Virus record (IMG/VR): IMGVR_UViG_3300010042_000197
Span: 1-57,901 of that record
From: a virus
Strand: one strand, 5' to 3'
Length of the DNA: 57,901 nucleotides
In this document: one piece after another, positions 1 to 8,860 of the stretch
Numbering within the stretch: the stretch's first letter is position 1
Layout: each line of letters opens with the position of its first letter
The notes under the pieces: model-generated
The model's input: only the letters and a program-made list of their open reading frames with translations
What the model was told of the DNA's origin: nothing
The model's database searches: none
Translations under genes and position numbers: made by a program

Positions 1-2
1 CC

Positions 3-1034
3 CGCCGGAGTCTCCCCTTCGCCTTCGCTCTCGTGTTCGCCCTTGGGGCCTGTGGCCCCACTCAGGACGAACCCGACGAGCGCCCCCGCCCGTCCGTGCC
101 GCGAGACGGCGGGACACCCCTGCCGGACGGTGGCACCTCCTCCAGCGAGGATGCTGGCACTCCTCCTCGGGATGGCGGAGGAGGCAGCCCGCCGCTCGAT
201 GGAGGTCCTCCGCCACGCCCGTGCACGCCGAGCTGTTCCGGCAAGCAGTGCGGCACCGACGGATGTGGTGGCACCTGCGGCACGTGCGGCGCCGACCAGG
301 CGTGCTCCGACGGGCGCTGCGTGTGCGTCCCCCGCTGCGACGGGCGGCAGTGCGGCCCAGACGGGTGCGGAGGGAGCTGTGGCACCTGCCGCTCCGGCAC
401 CACCTGCACGGCTGGCGGGGCCTGCGTCTGCGTGCCCCAGTGCCAGGGCAAGGTGTGTGGGCCGGATGGCTGTGGCGGTACGTGCGGCACCTGCCCGTCC
501 AACTCCACCTGCTCCGCTGCGGCGGACGCCTGCGGGTGCAACCCGGGCTACGTGCCCGACGCGGCCGGGGAAGCCTGCATCCGCATCGGTGGCCCATGCC
601 AGGGCGTCAGCGAGTATGGGCACTGCGCGGGCGACACCTGGGTGCGGTGCGATGCCCAGGCCGGTGTCGTCGCGCTGCCGTGCGGCGCCGGGCAGTGCAA
701 GACGGTGGACGCCCAGGGCACCGGGGCCTGCAGGTGCGGCAGCATCGACGCCAACGGCGTCTGCGCGGCGGCGGACGGCACCAGCACCGCCAGGCCCGGG
801 ACGCACTTCACCTGTGCGACAAGCCTGGGCATCCTCATGGCCGAGAACTGCGCGGCGAGCACGGGCTCGTCAACGGCGCTGTGCTCCACCTTCGTGACGT
901 CTGCGGGACACGTGACGTCCTGCTTCTGCGGCACCTGCTCCATGCCCGCTGGCGGGCAGTGCCGGACGCTGTGCAGCAACCCCAACGCCTGCCAGTACTA
1001 CCCCTCGGGCAACGTCCACACCTGCGGATTCTGA
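3..1034 (+). CDS. Cys-rich lipoprotein, 5' end cut by window edge
   Basis: The frame is open to the left edge, so the true start is outside or at the edge of the window. Upstream of a GTG at 33 the frame still reads a hydrophobic stretch ending in a lipobox (LGAC), so the protein is probably exported and lipid-anchored. After a low-complexity linker rich in Gly, Pro and Asp come three tandem Cys-rich repeats (about 222-545), each with the pattern CG-DGCGG-CG-C, a repeat familiar from myxobacterial surface proteins. The C-terminal third is also Cys-rich (six-plus Cys) without a domain I can name. The role is unknown; adhesion or an extracellular scaffold is inference. Confidence 0.85.
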   Translation, partial: RRSLPFAFALVFALGACGPTQDEPDERPRPSVPRDGGTPLPDGGTSSSEDAGTPPRDGGGGSPPLDGGPPPRPCTPSCSGKQCGTDGCGGTCGTCGADQACSDGRCVCVPRCDGRQCGPDGCGGSCGTCRSGTTCTAGGACVCVPQCQGKVCGPDGCGGTCGTCPSNSTCSAAADACGCNPGYVPDAAGEACIRIGGPCQGVSEYGHCAGDTWVRCDAQAGVVALPCGAGQCKTVDAQGTGACRCGSIDANGVCAAADGTSTARPGTHFTCATSLGILMAENCAASTGSSTALCSTFVTSAGHVTSCFCGTCSMPAGGQCRTLCSNPNACQYYPSGNVHTCGF

Positions 1035-1153
1035 CGTCTCCCCGCTGGGACCGCTGCGCAGCCGTGCCCTCCCCGTCCGTCCTGCGCGGCCCGACTCCGT
1101 CGGCATGGAGAACGCCCCTTGCAGTCGGAGCGAGCCTTCCACCCGGAGCATCC

Positions 1154-2209
1154 ATGCAATCCATCCAGTCACGAGTCCTTTCGCTGCTGGGCGCTGCCCC
1201 AGAGCCAGACGGCGGCCCGTCGCGCAAGGCCCCGCCGCCACGCAGCACCACCAGCACCGGCAACAGCATCGAACCCTTCCCGACGCGCTCGCCGACGGCC
1301 ACCAGGTCGTCCACGGAGAACAGCACGGCGCTCGCGCGCACCAGCCTCGCGCCGCCGGAGGCAGCTCCCGAAGCAGCGCTCAAGCCGCCCTCGGCGACTG
1401 AGGAGCAGGCCACTCCCAAGGCGGCTCAGAAGGGCTTCTTCAGCCGCATCGGGTCGGCCATCGGCGGGGTTGTCCGGCGCGTTGCCGACGGCGTGGGCGG
1501 CCTCGTGACGGGCGCCGTGGAGGCCACGGTCGGCACGCTGCGCAACACCGTGGAGTCGGTGAGGACTGTCCTCGGCGGCCTGGGGAACATCTTCACCGGC
1601 CGGTTCCGCGAGGGCTTCACCCAGTTCGGGGCCGGGCTCGTCAAGGCCGTGCAGACGCCGCTGGACGCCACCCTCATCATGGGCGGCCGGGCCGTCAGCG
1701 CGGTCCAGACGCTCCTGGGCATCGAGCCCGTGCGCAGAAGCCTCACCGACGACGAAGTCGCGGCGCTCCGCACGGTGTACGGGGACTCCATCGACTACTC
1801 GCGCATCAGCATCAAGGAGGGCGACGCGGGGCTCCTCACCCTGTCGAAGCGGCCGTTCACACACGGCGACACCATCTACATCCCCTCCGGCCACCTCCCC
1901 TTGCAGCTCGACCTGCTCGTCCACGAGGTGGCGCACGTCTGGCAGCACCAGAATGGCGGCACCGACTACATGAGCGAGGCGCTCTTCGCGCAGTTCTTTG
2001 GCGACGGGTACAACGTCCTCAAGGCGCTGAGGGAGGGGAAGTCCTGGGAGGAGATGAACCCGGAGCAGCAGGCGGAGTTGCTCGAGCTGGGCTTCAAGTC
2101 GGGACACATTGCAGACGCGTCCCTCCCCTTCATCCTGGAGGGTGAGGACTACACCGCTCACCTCGACGCGGCACTCCGCGAGGTTCGCGCGGGCCGGGGG
2201 GCACCGTAG
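1154..2209 (+). CDS. HExxH metallopeptidase-like protein (DUF4157-like)
   Basis: 351 aa from an ATG at 1154. A disordered Pro/Ser/Thr-rich N-terminus is followed by a Gly/Val-rich amphipathic stretch and then a globular C-terminal domain with the motif VHEVAHVWQHQ (about residues 257-267). This is an HExxH zinc-binding motif followed by the HxxQ-like context seen in DUF4157/eCIS-core type domains. No signal peptide is evident. The open frame extends upstream into the previous gene, but that part is its shadow. The stop lies 2 nt before the next ATG, so the pair is probably co-transcribed. Peptidase activity is inferred from the motif only; a structural or toxin-associated role is also possible. 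Confidence 0.78.
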   Translation: MQSIQSRVLSLLGAAPEPDGGPSRKAPPPRSTTSTGNSIEPFPTRSPTATRSSTENSTALARTSLAPPEAAPEAALKPPSATEEQATPKAAQKGFFSRIGSAIGGVVRRVADGVGGLVTGAVEATVGTLRNTVESVRTVLGGLGNIFTGRFREGFTQFGAGLVKAVQTPLDATLIMGGRAVSAVQTLLGIEPVRRSLTDDEVAALRTVYGDSIDYSRISIKEGDAGLLTLSKRPFTHGDTIYIPSGHLPLQLDLLVHEVAHVWQHQNGGTDYMSEALFAQFFGDGYNVLKALREGKSWEEMNPEQQAELLELGFKSGHIADASLPFILEGEDYTAHLDAALREVRAGRGAP

Positions 2210-2211
2210 CC

Positions 2212-2622
2212 ATGGCTCTACGCCTACGACTTCCCTTCCTCGCCGTGCTGCTCGTGGCGGCCCTCACCGGCGCCTGCGAGCCGCCCCTCCACGTGCAGCT
2301 CGCATCCTCCGGGGAGTCCCTGCCCTCCCCAGCGTTCATCATTCGCGAGCCATCCCGGGCCGAGGGCCTTCCAAGGTACGACCTCGTCCGCATCAGCCGC
2401 ATGGACGGGACTGCGATGTGGGCCATCCGCGCTCGCGGCTCGTTGGGAGGCACCGGCCCCGCGCGCCTCGTGTACGGGGTGGTGCCCGACGGCTTCGAGG
2501 AGGCACAGCCCGCCCTGCCGTTGGAAGCAGGCCGCACCTACTCCATCGCGGTGTCGGCAGAGGGACGAGGTGGGGAGCACTTCTGTGTTCGGCAGGACGG
2601 ACGAGTTGTGCACAGACCGTAA
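2212..2622 (+). CDS. small lipoprotein
   Basis: 136 aa with a positively charged N-terminus, a hydrophobic core and a lipobox LTGAC at about residues 18-22, so it is expected to be processed by signal peptidase II. The mature part is short and looks beta-rich, with no recognised domain. It starts 2 nt after the stop of the HExxH protein, which suggests one transcript and perhaps a joint envelope function. The function is unknown. Confidence 0.8.
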   Translation: MALRLRLPFLAVLLVAALTGACEPPLHVQLASSGESLPSPAFIIREPSRAEGLPRYDLVRISRMDGTAMWAIRARGSLGGTGPARLVYGVVPDGFEEAQPALPLEAGRTYSIAVSAEGRGGEHFCVRQDGRVVHRP

Positions 2623-2863
2623 GGGCGGTGCCACACCTGATCCGTCCGCCAATTGGCCTGGTCTAAGTCCAAGTCTTTGCTGCGAGAATCACCCGATGGA
2701 CTCGACGTAGACTCTCAGCGCGTCTCCAACTCACCACTTCTCCCATCAACCCAGCAGGCGCCTCTCAGCGAAGAGCACCGCACTGCTGATGTAGTCAACC
2801 ATGCCCCGCCTCACTCAAGCGGGTCACATATGACATATTGTTTTTTAAACAGCTCATGCAATC

Positions 2864-4339
2864 ATGCACTCACCAAGGATGGGGGGCCGCATGCATTGCC
2901 TTACACAACAACGAGTCAGATTCCTCCTGGCAACTCTGGGTACCCTAACTATCCTGGTTAGCAGGACCACTTACTCACAGGAGGCTAGTCAAGGCGACGG
3001 AGGAACCAATGCCGCTGCGGCTAGCCCTACCACTCCTCTCGTACCATCGGCGCAGGAGACTATTCAGCCATCGCAGGAGGCACCTAGCAGCCCTCGTACC
3101 GCACCGCCAGCGGCACGTACACGTGTACCCAATCCTCCAGCACCACCAGTCGCCCCCGTCGAGCGACAACAGGCTGCCCCAGCGATAGGTCTGGATGCCG
3201 TCAAGGACGAGGAAAGAGCAGAGCTTGCGTCTGCCAAGCTTGAAGCCGCAGTCTCTAAACTAAAAGAAGAAATCGCAACTCAAAAAGCCGAGGATGCAAT
3301 AGGCGCCAAAGCAGTAACCGAAAACGCCAAGCTCCTCAAGAGCGGCATTACCATTGGCGTTAGCGCTGGACTTCAGTTCCCACTCTTCGCCAGGAAAGGT
3401 ACAAGCCTCCAACAAGCCGCGTTTGTCGGAATGCCCTATGTACTTATTTTGCCAGGCTACTGGGGAGGCTCTGATGCAAGGCGCGAATACTGCGCAACCG
3501 CATGGGGTGGAGGGGGCGAGAGTGAAGCCACGTCAGCGGCGATGGAGGTAGCTCGACGGAAAGCCCTGACCAAGTTCGAAGCCTTCGTCAACTCAATCAA
3601 CGCTGGCCTACCAGATTCACAGATTCTCGCCTGGGACGACGTTAACGTCAGGGTAGCCTGGGAAGAATATGAAGGTGCCGAGATCGCCTTCAAATCAGCT
3701 TCAGACGAACTCAAGAAGTCCGACAATACTCTATCCAAAAAACTCCTCACCCTACAGGCACTATCAAAAAGCAAGAAACCTAACGACCCGACCCTCCTCA
3801 GCGCCTTGCAAGACTTCAACAATGCGCGCACCGACTACCTAGCCTCACAAGAAGCATTTCAAGATGCCGCCCAAATATACCTCAAAACAAAATCGCCAGA
3901 TCCCACGGCAATCCTTGTTGCAGAAACACGGATCTGGCAAACCACGCCACCACAAGACCCTGATGCCCGCGATGTCAAGAAGGCCAGCATTATCAATTCT
4001 CTAGCAAACACCGAGTGGAACTCCAATCTTCGAGGGAAGTGCTGGTGGACGAGATTTGGAGGATTCATTGGCATGCCCCTCGGAAACGAAGTTCGAGCCA
4101 AAGTTCGGGGCATCGGAATCGAGAAACGTGACTTCAATTCACATCTCGCATTCGGAATTACCTTCACTCCCAATGCGTATGTCTCCCTGCTCCTTGGCGT
4201 GACGGTTGGAGAAGTCACCCGTAAGGAGAGTGAGACAACAACGCCAGACCCGCGAACTGTGTGGGCGGGCAATTTCTCGCTCGGAGGAAATTTTGACCTA
4301 GCCGCAGCACTCCTCAAGGGAGCCCAATCCATCCCATAG
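2864..4339 (+). CDS. secreted protein with coiled coil, unknown function
   Basis: Up to 491 aa; ATGs at 2864, 2879 and 2891 are all possible, and the one at 2891 best places a signal peptide (hydrophobic core, cleavage near a Ser-Gln). A Pro/Ala/Thr-rich linker is followed by a Glu/Lys/Ala heptad-like region (about residues 110-160), a Gly-rich hydrophobic stretch, a second helical region and a beta-rich C-terminus that could belong to an outer-membrane or surface protein. Base composition is clearly less GC-rich than its neighbours (many A/T-ending codons), which suggests separate acquisition. The 240 bp upstream are AT-rich in part and probably hold its promoter. No family recognised. Confidence 0.75.
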   Translation: MHSPRMGGRMHCLTQQRVRFLLATLGTLTILVSRTTYSQEASQGDGGTNAAAASPTTPLVPSAQETIQPSQEAPSSPRTAPPAARTRVPNPPAPPVAPVERQQAAPAIGLDAVKDEERAELASAKLEAAVSKLKEEIATQKAEDAIGAKAVTENAKLLKSGITIGVSAGLQFPLFARKGTSLQQAAFVGMPYVLILPGYWGGSDARREYCATAWGGGGESEATSAAMEVARRKALTKFEAFVNSINAGLPDSQILAWDDVNVRVAWEEYEGAEIAFKSASDELKKSDNTLSKKLLTLQALSKSKKPNDPTLLSALQDFNNARTDYLASQEAFQDAAQIYLKTKSPDPTAILVAETRIWQTTPPQDPDARDVKKASIINSLANTEWNSNLRGKCWWTRFGGFIGMPLGNEVRAKVRGIGIEKRDFNSHLAFGITFTPNAYVSLLLGVTVGEVTRKESETTTPDPRTVWAGNFSLGGNFDLAAALLKGAQSIP

Positions 4340-4383
4340 AATACAGCAAGGGTGAACCAAGCAGCCAACGACTCCGTCATACA

Positions 4384-4415
4384 GATGGCCTGCTTATGAC
4401 TTACAGCAGGCCATC
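4384..4415. terminator. bidirectional hairpin between converging genes
   Basis: Perfect 11-bp inverted repeat: the left arm 4384-4394 and right arm 4405-4415 (AGCAGGCCATC) flank a 10-nt loop. It lies between the end of a plus-strand gene (4339) and the end of the minus-strand phage genes. There is no strong U-tract, so termination is inferred from position and stem strength. Confidence 0.65.
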
Positions 4416-4419
4416 CGAG

Positions 4420-4593
4420 CTACCATCCAAACGTGAGCCGAGCACCAATACCGGCCACCCGCTCGCGCACGTTCGCCTCGGCAAACCCAAACAGGACCAA
4501 GTTGTCCCTGACCCGGGCCCCTGCCTCCACGCGTGCGAACGCGCCCGTGAGAGAGGAGACGCCCGCATGGGCCTCCAAGTAGCCCGCCCCCAC
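4420..4593 (-). CDS. short ORF or out-of-frame extension of the upstream gene
   Basis: Minus-strand frame of 57 codons from a GTG at 4593. The frame is open further upstream and overlaps the 3' end of the gene that stops at 4632. Its translation looks protein-like (alternating hydrophobic residues, ending in an aromatic LTFGW as in many beta-barrel C-termini). There is no convincing SD. It may be a real small gene, a remnant, or the natural C-terminus of the preceding gene reached by a frameshift. Confidence 0.3.
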   Translation of the reverse strand: MGAGYLEAHAGVSSLTGAFARVEAGARVRDNLVLFGFAEANVRERVAGIGARLTFGW

Positions 4594-4631
4594 CGGGACC
4601 TCGGCGAGGACGCGGTCGAGCCCCGCGGCAA

Positions 4632-5195
4632 CTACGAGCCGCGGGGCGTCTGAGGGACCGCCGCCACCACCTGCTCCAGCGCGGCCTTGCTGCCGATGGC
4701 GCCCATGCTGAGCGCGGCATTGATGGCCTGGTTCGCAAGGGCTCCAGCCCCCTGCGACGCAATCTTCTCGGCGGTCAGCTCTGCGCCGTGCATGGCCGTC
4801 CAGGCCGCCTTCGCCTGGGCCTCCTCGGAGCTGGTGGGCACGTAGCCTTTCGTCGCGAGGTGCTCGCGGAAGACGCGCAGGGCCTCGGCCACCTTGTCGT
4901 CCACCTTGTTCTCCGTACGGAGCGCCAGGTCGTTGATGGTGTAGTAGGCGATATTGACGGCGTTGCCGAAGGTACGCAGGCGCTCCTCGGCCTTGTCCTT
5001 CCAGATGGTGCGCGCCAGCGCGATGACGCCAGCGACGGCGAAGCCGGCAACCAGCACCAGCACGTCGGGGTTGGTGAGAATGCCGACGAGGATGCCGCCA
5101 GCGACACTGCCGGCCGTGCTTCCGGCGTCGGCGAGAGCCACGGGCGCGGTGAGGACGGCCGCCGCGAGAGTGGCGAAGGTGAACAGCTTCTTCAT
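4632..5195 (-). CDS. signal-peptide membrane protein at the end of the lysis region
   Basis: 187 aa from an ATG preceded by AAGGAG at a good distance. It has an N-terminal signal peptide (MKKLFTF start, cleavage near ALADA), then one membrane helix (about residues 40-65), then a long Ala/Glu/Lys-rich helical domain. It follows the NlpC/P60 endolysin gene, so a role in lysis (holin or spanin-like) or in envelope passage is plausible but not shown. No named family recognised. Confidence 0.72.
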   Translation of the reverse strand: MKKLFTFATLAAAVLTAPVALADAGSTAGSVAGGILVGILTNPDVLVLVAGFAVAGVIALARTIWKDKAEERLRTFGNAVNIAYYTINDLALRTENKVDDKVAEALRVFREHLATKGYVPTSSEEAQAKAAWTAMHGAELTAEKIASQGAGALANQAINAALSMGAIGSKAALEQVVAAVPQTPRGS

Positions 5196-5266
5196 GTGGG
5201 GGACTCCTTGCGACTGCGAGAGGACTGCGGGGGTGAAAGCGAGCGCCGCGCGACAGGTCATGGCGC

Positions 5267-5719
5267 TCACGGCCAGAACGGCAGGCGTCGGATACCCATG
5301 CGACGAGCGCGGTAGTCGAGACTGGAGAACGTCTTCACGTACGCCCTGGCCTTGGCGGCGTCGGCCAGGGTGAGCGTCGTGCTCCCGCCTCCGGAGGCGC
5401 CCACCACCACGCCTCCGCCCACGTGCACCATGACGTGCTCCGCGTCGGTGGGGTCGCCCTTGCGGTGGTACAGCACCAGGTCTCCAGGGAGCAGCTCCGC
5501 CTTCGGCACGGGGGCGCACCGCGTCCACAGGACGTCCGTGTTGGCGTGTGCGCGCCAGTCCGGCCCACCCACCTCCTGGAAGGCCCAGGTGACAAGCCCC
5601 GAGCAGTCGAAGACGCGCTGGCCGGTGGCACTGTCGCGCTCGCCCTTGCCGTTCCACCGGTAGGGCGCATGCATCTGCGAGAGGACGGCGACGAGGAAGG
5701 CGTTGCGCTGGGCGGACAT
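5267..5719 (-). CDS. NlpC/P60 (C40) cell-wall peptidase, probable endolysin
   Basis: 150 aa from an ATG at 5719 preceded by a GGAG; an upstream in-frame extension to 5788 is possible but has no SD. It shows the C40 signature: a catalytic Cys in FDCSGLVTW (about residue 41), a His in the EHVMVHVGGG segment and the GDLVLY strand between them. The family cleaves peptide cross-links of peptidoglycan. As a stand-alone domain between two small membrane-protein genes at the far end of the late region it fits a phage endolysin better than a tail hydrolase; the tail hydrolase is the K homologue at 15189-15914. Confidence 0.9.
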   Translation of the reverse strand: MSAQRNAFLVAVLSQMHAPYRWNGKGERDSATGQRVFDCSGLVTWAFQEVGGPDWRAHANTDVLWTRCAPVPKAELLPGDLVLYHRKGDPTDAEHVMVHVGGGVVVGASGGGSTTLTLADAAKARAYVKTFSSLDYRARRMGIRRLPFWP

Positions 5720-5747
5720 GGGGACTCCGAAAGTGGACCGGGGAAAC

Positions 5748-6338
5748 TCACTGACGGCGCCGGGGCGGGATGGCGGGCTCCTCGACATGGACGACAGGCG
5801 GAGCGACCTGGACGAACCAGCGCCCCAACTCGCGCAGCCCCGCCAGCCCCAGCACCGCGACGAGAGCGCCCACCACCCAGAGGGCGCCCGCTATGCGCGA
5901 GGCGCGGTGCTCGCCACCTGTCATGCGCACGGACAGGTCGGGGATGGACTTCACCAGCGAGTCCTGGGCGCCGAGCCGCTCCTCCAACTCGTCCATGCGC
6001 TCGACGAGCTTGGGCACAGTCTCGACGACGGACTTCTGCTCGGTGACGCGCCTATCGACGCTGTCCACGCGCTCGTCCACCCGGCGCACATGCTCCTCGA
6101 GGCGTCGGACCTGCTCGGCAGTCGCCACCCGCTCGGCGAGCGCACGCAGCTCGTCGCGTACGCCCTCGATGAGGCGGTGCGTGTCGACGGCGTACCGCTC
6201 AGCAGCTCGCTTCGCCTCGTCGGAGCGGAGGCCAACGGACTCCAGCTTCTCCGTGGTGCGGAGGGCGACGGCCTCCAGCTTCTCGTCGAGCCTGACGACG
6301 TCCTCGCGGAGGGGGGAGCGGTGGGGCGTGGGGGACAT
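5748..6338 (-). CDS. coiled-coil membrane protein, lysis or tail-associated
   Basis: 196 aa from an ATG at 6338. Residues about 15-140 form an unbroken charged heptad pattern (LDEKLE, LEEHVRRVDERVDSVDRRV), followed by one hydrophobic helix (AGALWVVGALVAVLGLAGL) and a short Pro/Val tail. This architecture, a long coiled coil with a C-terminal membrane anchor, is common beside phage lysis genes. It lies 28 nt upstream of the endolysin. Holin or holin-accessory function is inference. Its start is divergent from a plus-strand gene. Confidence 0.72.
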   Translation of the reverse strand: MSPTPHRSPLREDVVRLDEKLEAVALRTTEKLESVGLRSDEAKRAAERYAVDTHRLIEGVRDELRALAERVATAEQVRRLEEHVRRVDERVDSVDRRVTEQKSVVETVPKLVERMDELEERLGAQDSLVKSIPDLSVRMTGGEHRASRIAGALWVVGALVAVLGLAGLRELGRWFVQVAPPVVHVEEPAIPPRRRQ

Positions 6339-6409
6339 GCGACGGCATGGTCCGTGCCCATGCGGACACCGTCCGGGGCACGGCACACCCTGTGCTCTCC
6401 CTCCCCTGC

Positions 6410-6658
6410 ATGGATACGAAGCAGGCGGAGGCGCTCGCACAGCGCATGGAGGAAGCGGAGGCGCGGTACCAGGATGCCGTCTCCAGCATGGACGGCAGTC
6501 CCGAGGCCGAGGCGATGGTGGCCTGGGCGCGCGAGCGCTACCGCGCGGCGGAGCACGACGCAGTCGCCACACTCGGCGTGCTGAGCGCGCTGGACCGCGT
6601 AGAGCGACTCCACGCACTCAGGGCTGGTGGCGCCAGCGCGCCCGCCGCAGATGCGTGA
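6410..6658 (+). CDS. small Ala/Glu-rich helical protein
   Basis: 82 aa from an ATG at 6410; a longer version from 6347 is possible. Codon third positions are strongly G/C as in neighbouring real genes, and the product reads as one amphipathic helix set. There is no clear SD and no family. Confidence 0.5.
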   Translation: MDTKQAEALAQRMEEAEARYQDAVSSMDGSPEAEAMVAWARERYRAAEHDAVATLGVLSALDRVERLHALRAGGASAPAADA

Positions 6659-6781
6659 TGGGCCTCGTCCAGCCGAGCGCCCAGAACCGAACGTTCCGCC
6701 CCATCGAGGGATGCAACACTCTGCCACCCTCTGGGTACGGTGGCGGCCTGTCGTCGCCGTCGCAACCGCAGGGGGGATTCT

Positions 6782-7492
6782 ATGTCTGAAGGCATCAAGT
6801 CAGTCGGTGTGTCCGCCGCCAAGACGTTCATCAATTCCGTGGTCGTCGCCCTCGTCGCGCTATCCGCCCTGGCTATCGGGTACCGGGCGCTTCGGCCCAC
6901 CCAGCCGACGGGCGAGGACCTCGCAATTGCGCTGGCAAAGCAGAGCCTCCAAAGCGGCGTCGAGGACTTCGCCACCATCGTCGCGCGCTACATGAACGTC
7001 TCCGATGCGGCCCGACTCGACAGCATGGTGCAAGCACGGCTCGGCGAGCTGAGGGGTGAGATTATGGCGAAGGGATGGACTGCCAAAGAGGTCGCGAGCG
7101 ACCTGTACGTCGTCAGCTTCACATGGGCCCACCCCACCAATGGCGAGCGTGGGTTCTTCTTCGAGGTCGACACCAAGAGCAGGTTCGCCCGCCCCATCGT
7201 TCCGGATGACGACCTGGCGCTGAAGTATGGGGTGCGTACCCAGGATGACTTCCAGAAGGACGAGGCGCTCACGCGCGATTTCATCAAGAAGAAGTTCCCG
7301 GAGGGTGCCGTCGAATACGCCAACCACGTTCTCACCATCAAGGGGAAGCCCGAAGGCGACTATGACCCGCGCGAGGTTGCGCAGCAGGTCCACCAAGGAC
7401 TGAAGGGCGCGTTCGAGCACCGCAAGGACCAGTACCTCCAGGTCAAGATGACGAAGGGGTCTCTCGTCGTCGAACACGCTGCGAAGTATTAG
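6782..7492 (+). CDS. membrane-anchored protein of unknown function
   Basis: 236 aa from an ATG at 6782 preceded by AGGGGG. One N-terminal membrane helix (about residues 15-35, SVVVALVALSALAIGYR) and a soluble alpha/beta domain follow, with no motif I can assign. It is on the plus strand between the lysis genes and the toxin/immunity pair, so it looks like cargo rather than part of the virion operon. Confidence 0.75.
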   Translation: MSEGIKSVGVSAAKTFINSVVVALVALSALAIGYRALRPTQPTGEDLAIALAKQSLQSGVEDFATIVARYMNVSDAARLDSMVQARLGELRGEIMAKGWTAKEVASDLYVVSFTWAHPTNGERGFFFEVDTKSRFARPIVPDDDLALKYGVRTQDDFQKDEALTRDFIKKKFPEGAVEYANHVLTIKGKPEGDYDPREVAQQVHQGLKGAFEHRKDQYLQVKMTKGSLVVEHAAKY

Positions 7493-7517
7493 GGCAGACT
7501 CCGGCCACCGAGGTCCG

Positions 7518-8096
7518 TCAGCGGAACGCTGAGGAGTCGCTCCACTCTTCCACCGGGATGAACCGGAGCCCCTCCGGCTGCGGGGTCATCGACTGCACCC
7601 GGTCCACCACGGAGCGGTGGAAGAGATGCACCACCGACTCCTCCAGCCTGAAGGCAAGGCGCTCTTCGAGGGGCACCTCTCGAAGTACCGCCTCGTCGAG
7701 CACGAGGCTGTCGATGCCCACCACATCCCCGTCATCCGGGTCGACGGTGAGCCGAGAGCGCTGCCGGTCCGCACAGGCGAGGCGCCTCCACATGTGGACC
7801 AGCCAGTAGCGCAACACAGAGTCAGCGACCTGGACATCTGCAGGAACGAACTGGACGCCCCGCAGATCCGCCGCATCAAGCACTTCCTTCAGCCGTGGCG
7901 ACACCACCGGGGCAGGCAGGCTGTGGTGGTCCACCATTGCCGGCGACGACGGCACCGGCTCCCCCAGGCGCAGCTTCACGGGAACCGATGCGTCCACCGG
8001 TCGTCCCTTGCGGAATGCCGAGGCGGACTGGTCCCACGCCAATATCGGATGCTGCTGGGAGCGAGCCCGCAGGAGAACGAAGTAGTCCCGCTGCAT
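7518..8096 (-). CDS. Imm11-family (DUF1629) immunity protein
   Basis: 192 aa. The sequence has the layout of Imm11/DUF1629 proteins, which are abundant in myxobacteria: an LPAPVVSPRLKEVLD-type segment, a region around YWLVHMWRRLACADRQRS, and a C-terminal GLRFIPVEEW-like strand. It begins 3 nt after the stop of the AHH nuclease gene, the usual order of toxin then immunity gene. It is expected to be cytoplasmic, binding and blocking the neighbouring nuclease. Family assignment is from memory of the pattern; the pairing is inferred from adjacency. Confidence 0.82.
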   Translation of the reverse strand: MQRDYFVLLRARSQQHPILAWDQSASAFRKGRPVDASVPVKLRLGEPVPSSPAMVDHHSLPAPVVSPRLKEVLDAADLRGVQFVPADVQVADSVLRYWLVHMWRRLACADRQRSRLTVDPDDGDVVGIDSLVLDEAVLREVPLEERLAFRLEESVVHLFHRSVVDRVQSMTPQPEGLRFIPVEEWSDSSAFR

Positions 8097-8099
8097 GGC

Positions 8100-8834
8100 C
8101 TACGTCCCCACCTGAAGTGGGCGGCGGACGAGGGGCTTCTTCGTCGTCCCATGACGTACTCCGTGGCGCCTTCCGCTGGGGCATGCCCGAATTGGCTTGT
8201 CCGAGATGCTCCGAACGCCTCCGCATCCTTTCCCGCCGGGTAGGTAGTCGAGGCCATCCGAAGTGATCGTCCATGAGCCGCTCGACAACTTGTCGAGGAT
8301 GTCCTTGCTCGTGCGGTCCAGCTTTTCAACCAGACGAGTGGGCTTCCCGCAGTATGCGCCCGCCTCCACGGACTCAGCGAGCTTCTCCAGCTTGGCCACC
8401 ACCGCAGAGGGGTAGGCCATGTTCAGGTCGAAGGCCCAGCCGTTGGAGTGCGGACCACGATGGACGGGCACGTGCAACTCGCACGCGACCGCCATGTTCA
8501 TCGGAAGGAAGACGCCATTTTCCGCTTTGTTGATGTCGTACCCGAACAGCCAGCAGTACCGAGTCCAGTCCTCATCGTCTGCCATGGCCTCAGAGCAGAT
8601 GAGGTGGTGAGCCGCGATGGAGCGGCGGCCCGTGTACCAGGGATGCGACGCAGGCTCGGCGCCCCTGAGGATGTTGCTGCCCAGCTTCTCGGGGTCTCCC
8701 ACACTCCAACCAGGGGCTTCTGCCGTTGCATGCGCTGGCTTCCCGCAGAACCGGCACGGCTGCCACTTCGCCGGCTCGGGCCACCCCTTCGACGTTTTGA
8801 CCGAAAGCGTCCGCTCCCACGTACCGACAGGCAT
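8100..8834 (-). CDS. AHH-family nuclease toxin
   Basis: 244 aa from an ATG at 8834. A CRFCG zinc-type pair lies near residues 27-30. The nuclease core has RRSIAAHHLICSE (about residues 69-81; the AHH motif of the HNH/His-Me superfamily) followed by an NGVFLPMN strand and a LHVPVHRGPHSNGW segment that supplies the later metal-binding or catalytic His residues. AHH domains are polymorphic-toxin nucleases. There is no delivery domain, signal peptide or repeat array, so this is a compact toxin. The Imm11 gene follows at once. A role in competition, superinfection exclusion or stable maintenance of the element is inference. Confidence 0.84.
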   Translation of the reverse strand: MPVGTWERTLSVKTSKGWPEPAKWQPCRFCGKPAHATAEAPGWSVGDPEKLGSNILRGAEPASHPWYTGRRSIAAHHLICSEAMADDEDWTRYCWLFGYDINKAENGVFLPMNMAVACELHVPVHRGPHSNGWAFDLNMAYPSAVVAKLEKLAESVEAGAYCGKPTRLVEKLDRTSKDILDKLSSGSWTITSDGLDYLPGGKGCGGVRSISDKPIRACPSGRRHGVRHGTTKKPLVRRPLQVGT

Positions 8835-8860
8835 TGCACCAGCAGACTCCCAGCCGAGCG

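Noticed and set aside
221-1153. Upstream extension of the HExxH gene
   Set aside because: Overlaps the Cys-rich lipoprotein out of frame and translates to Arg-rich sequence; the ATG at 1154 is a better start.
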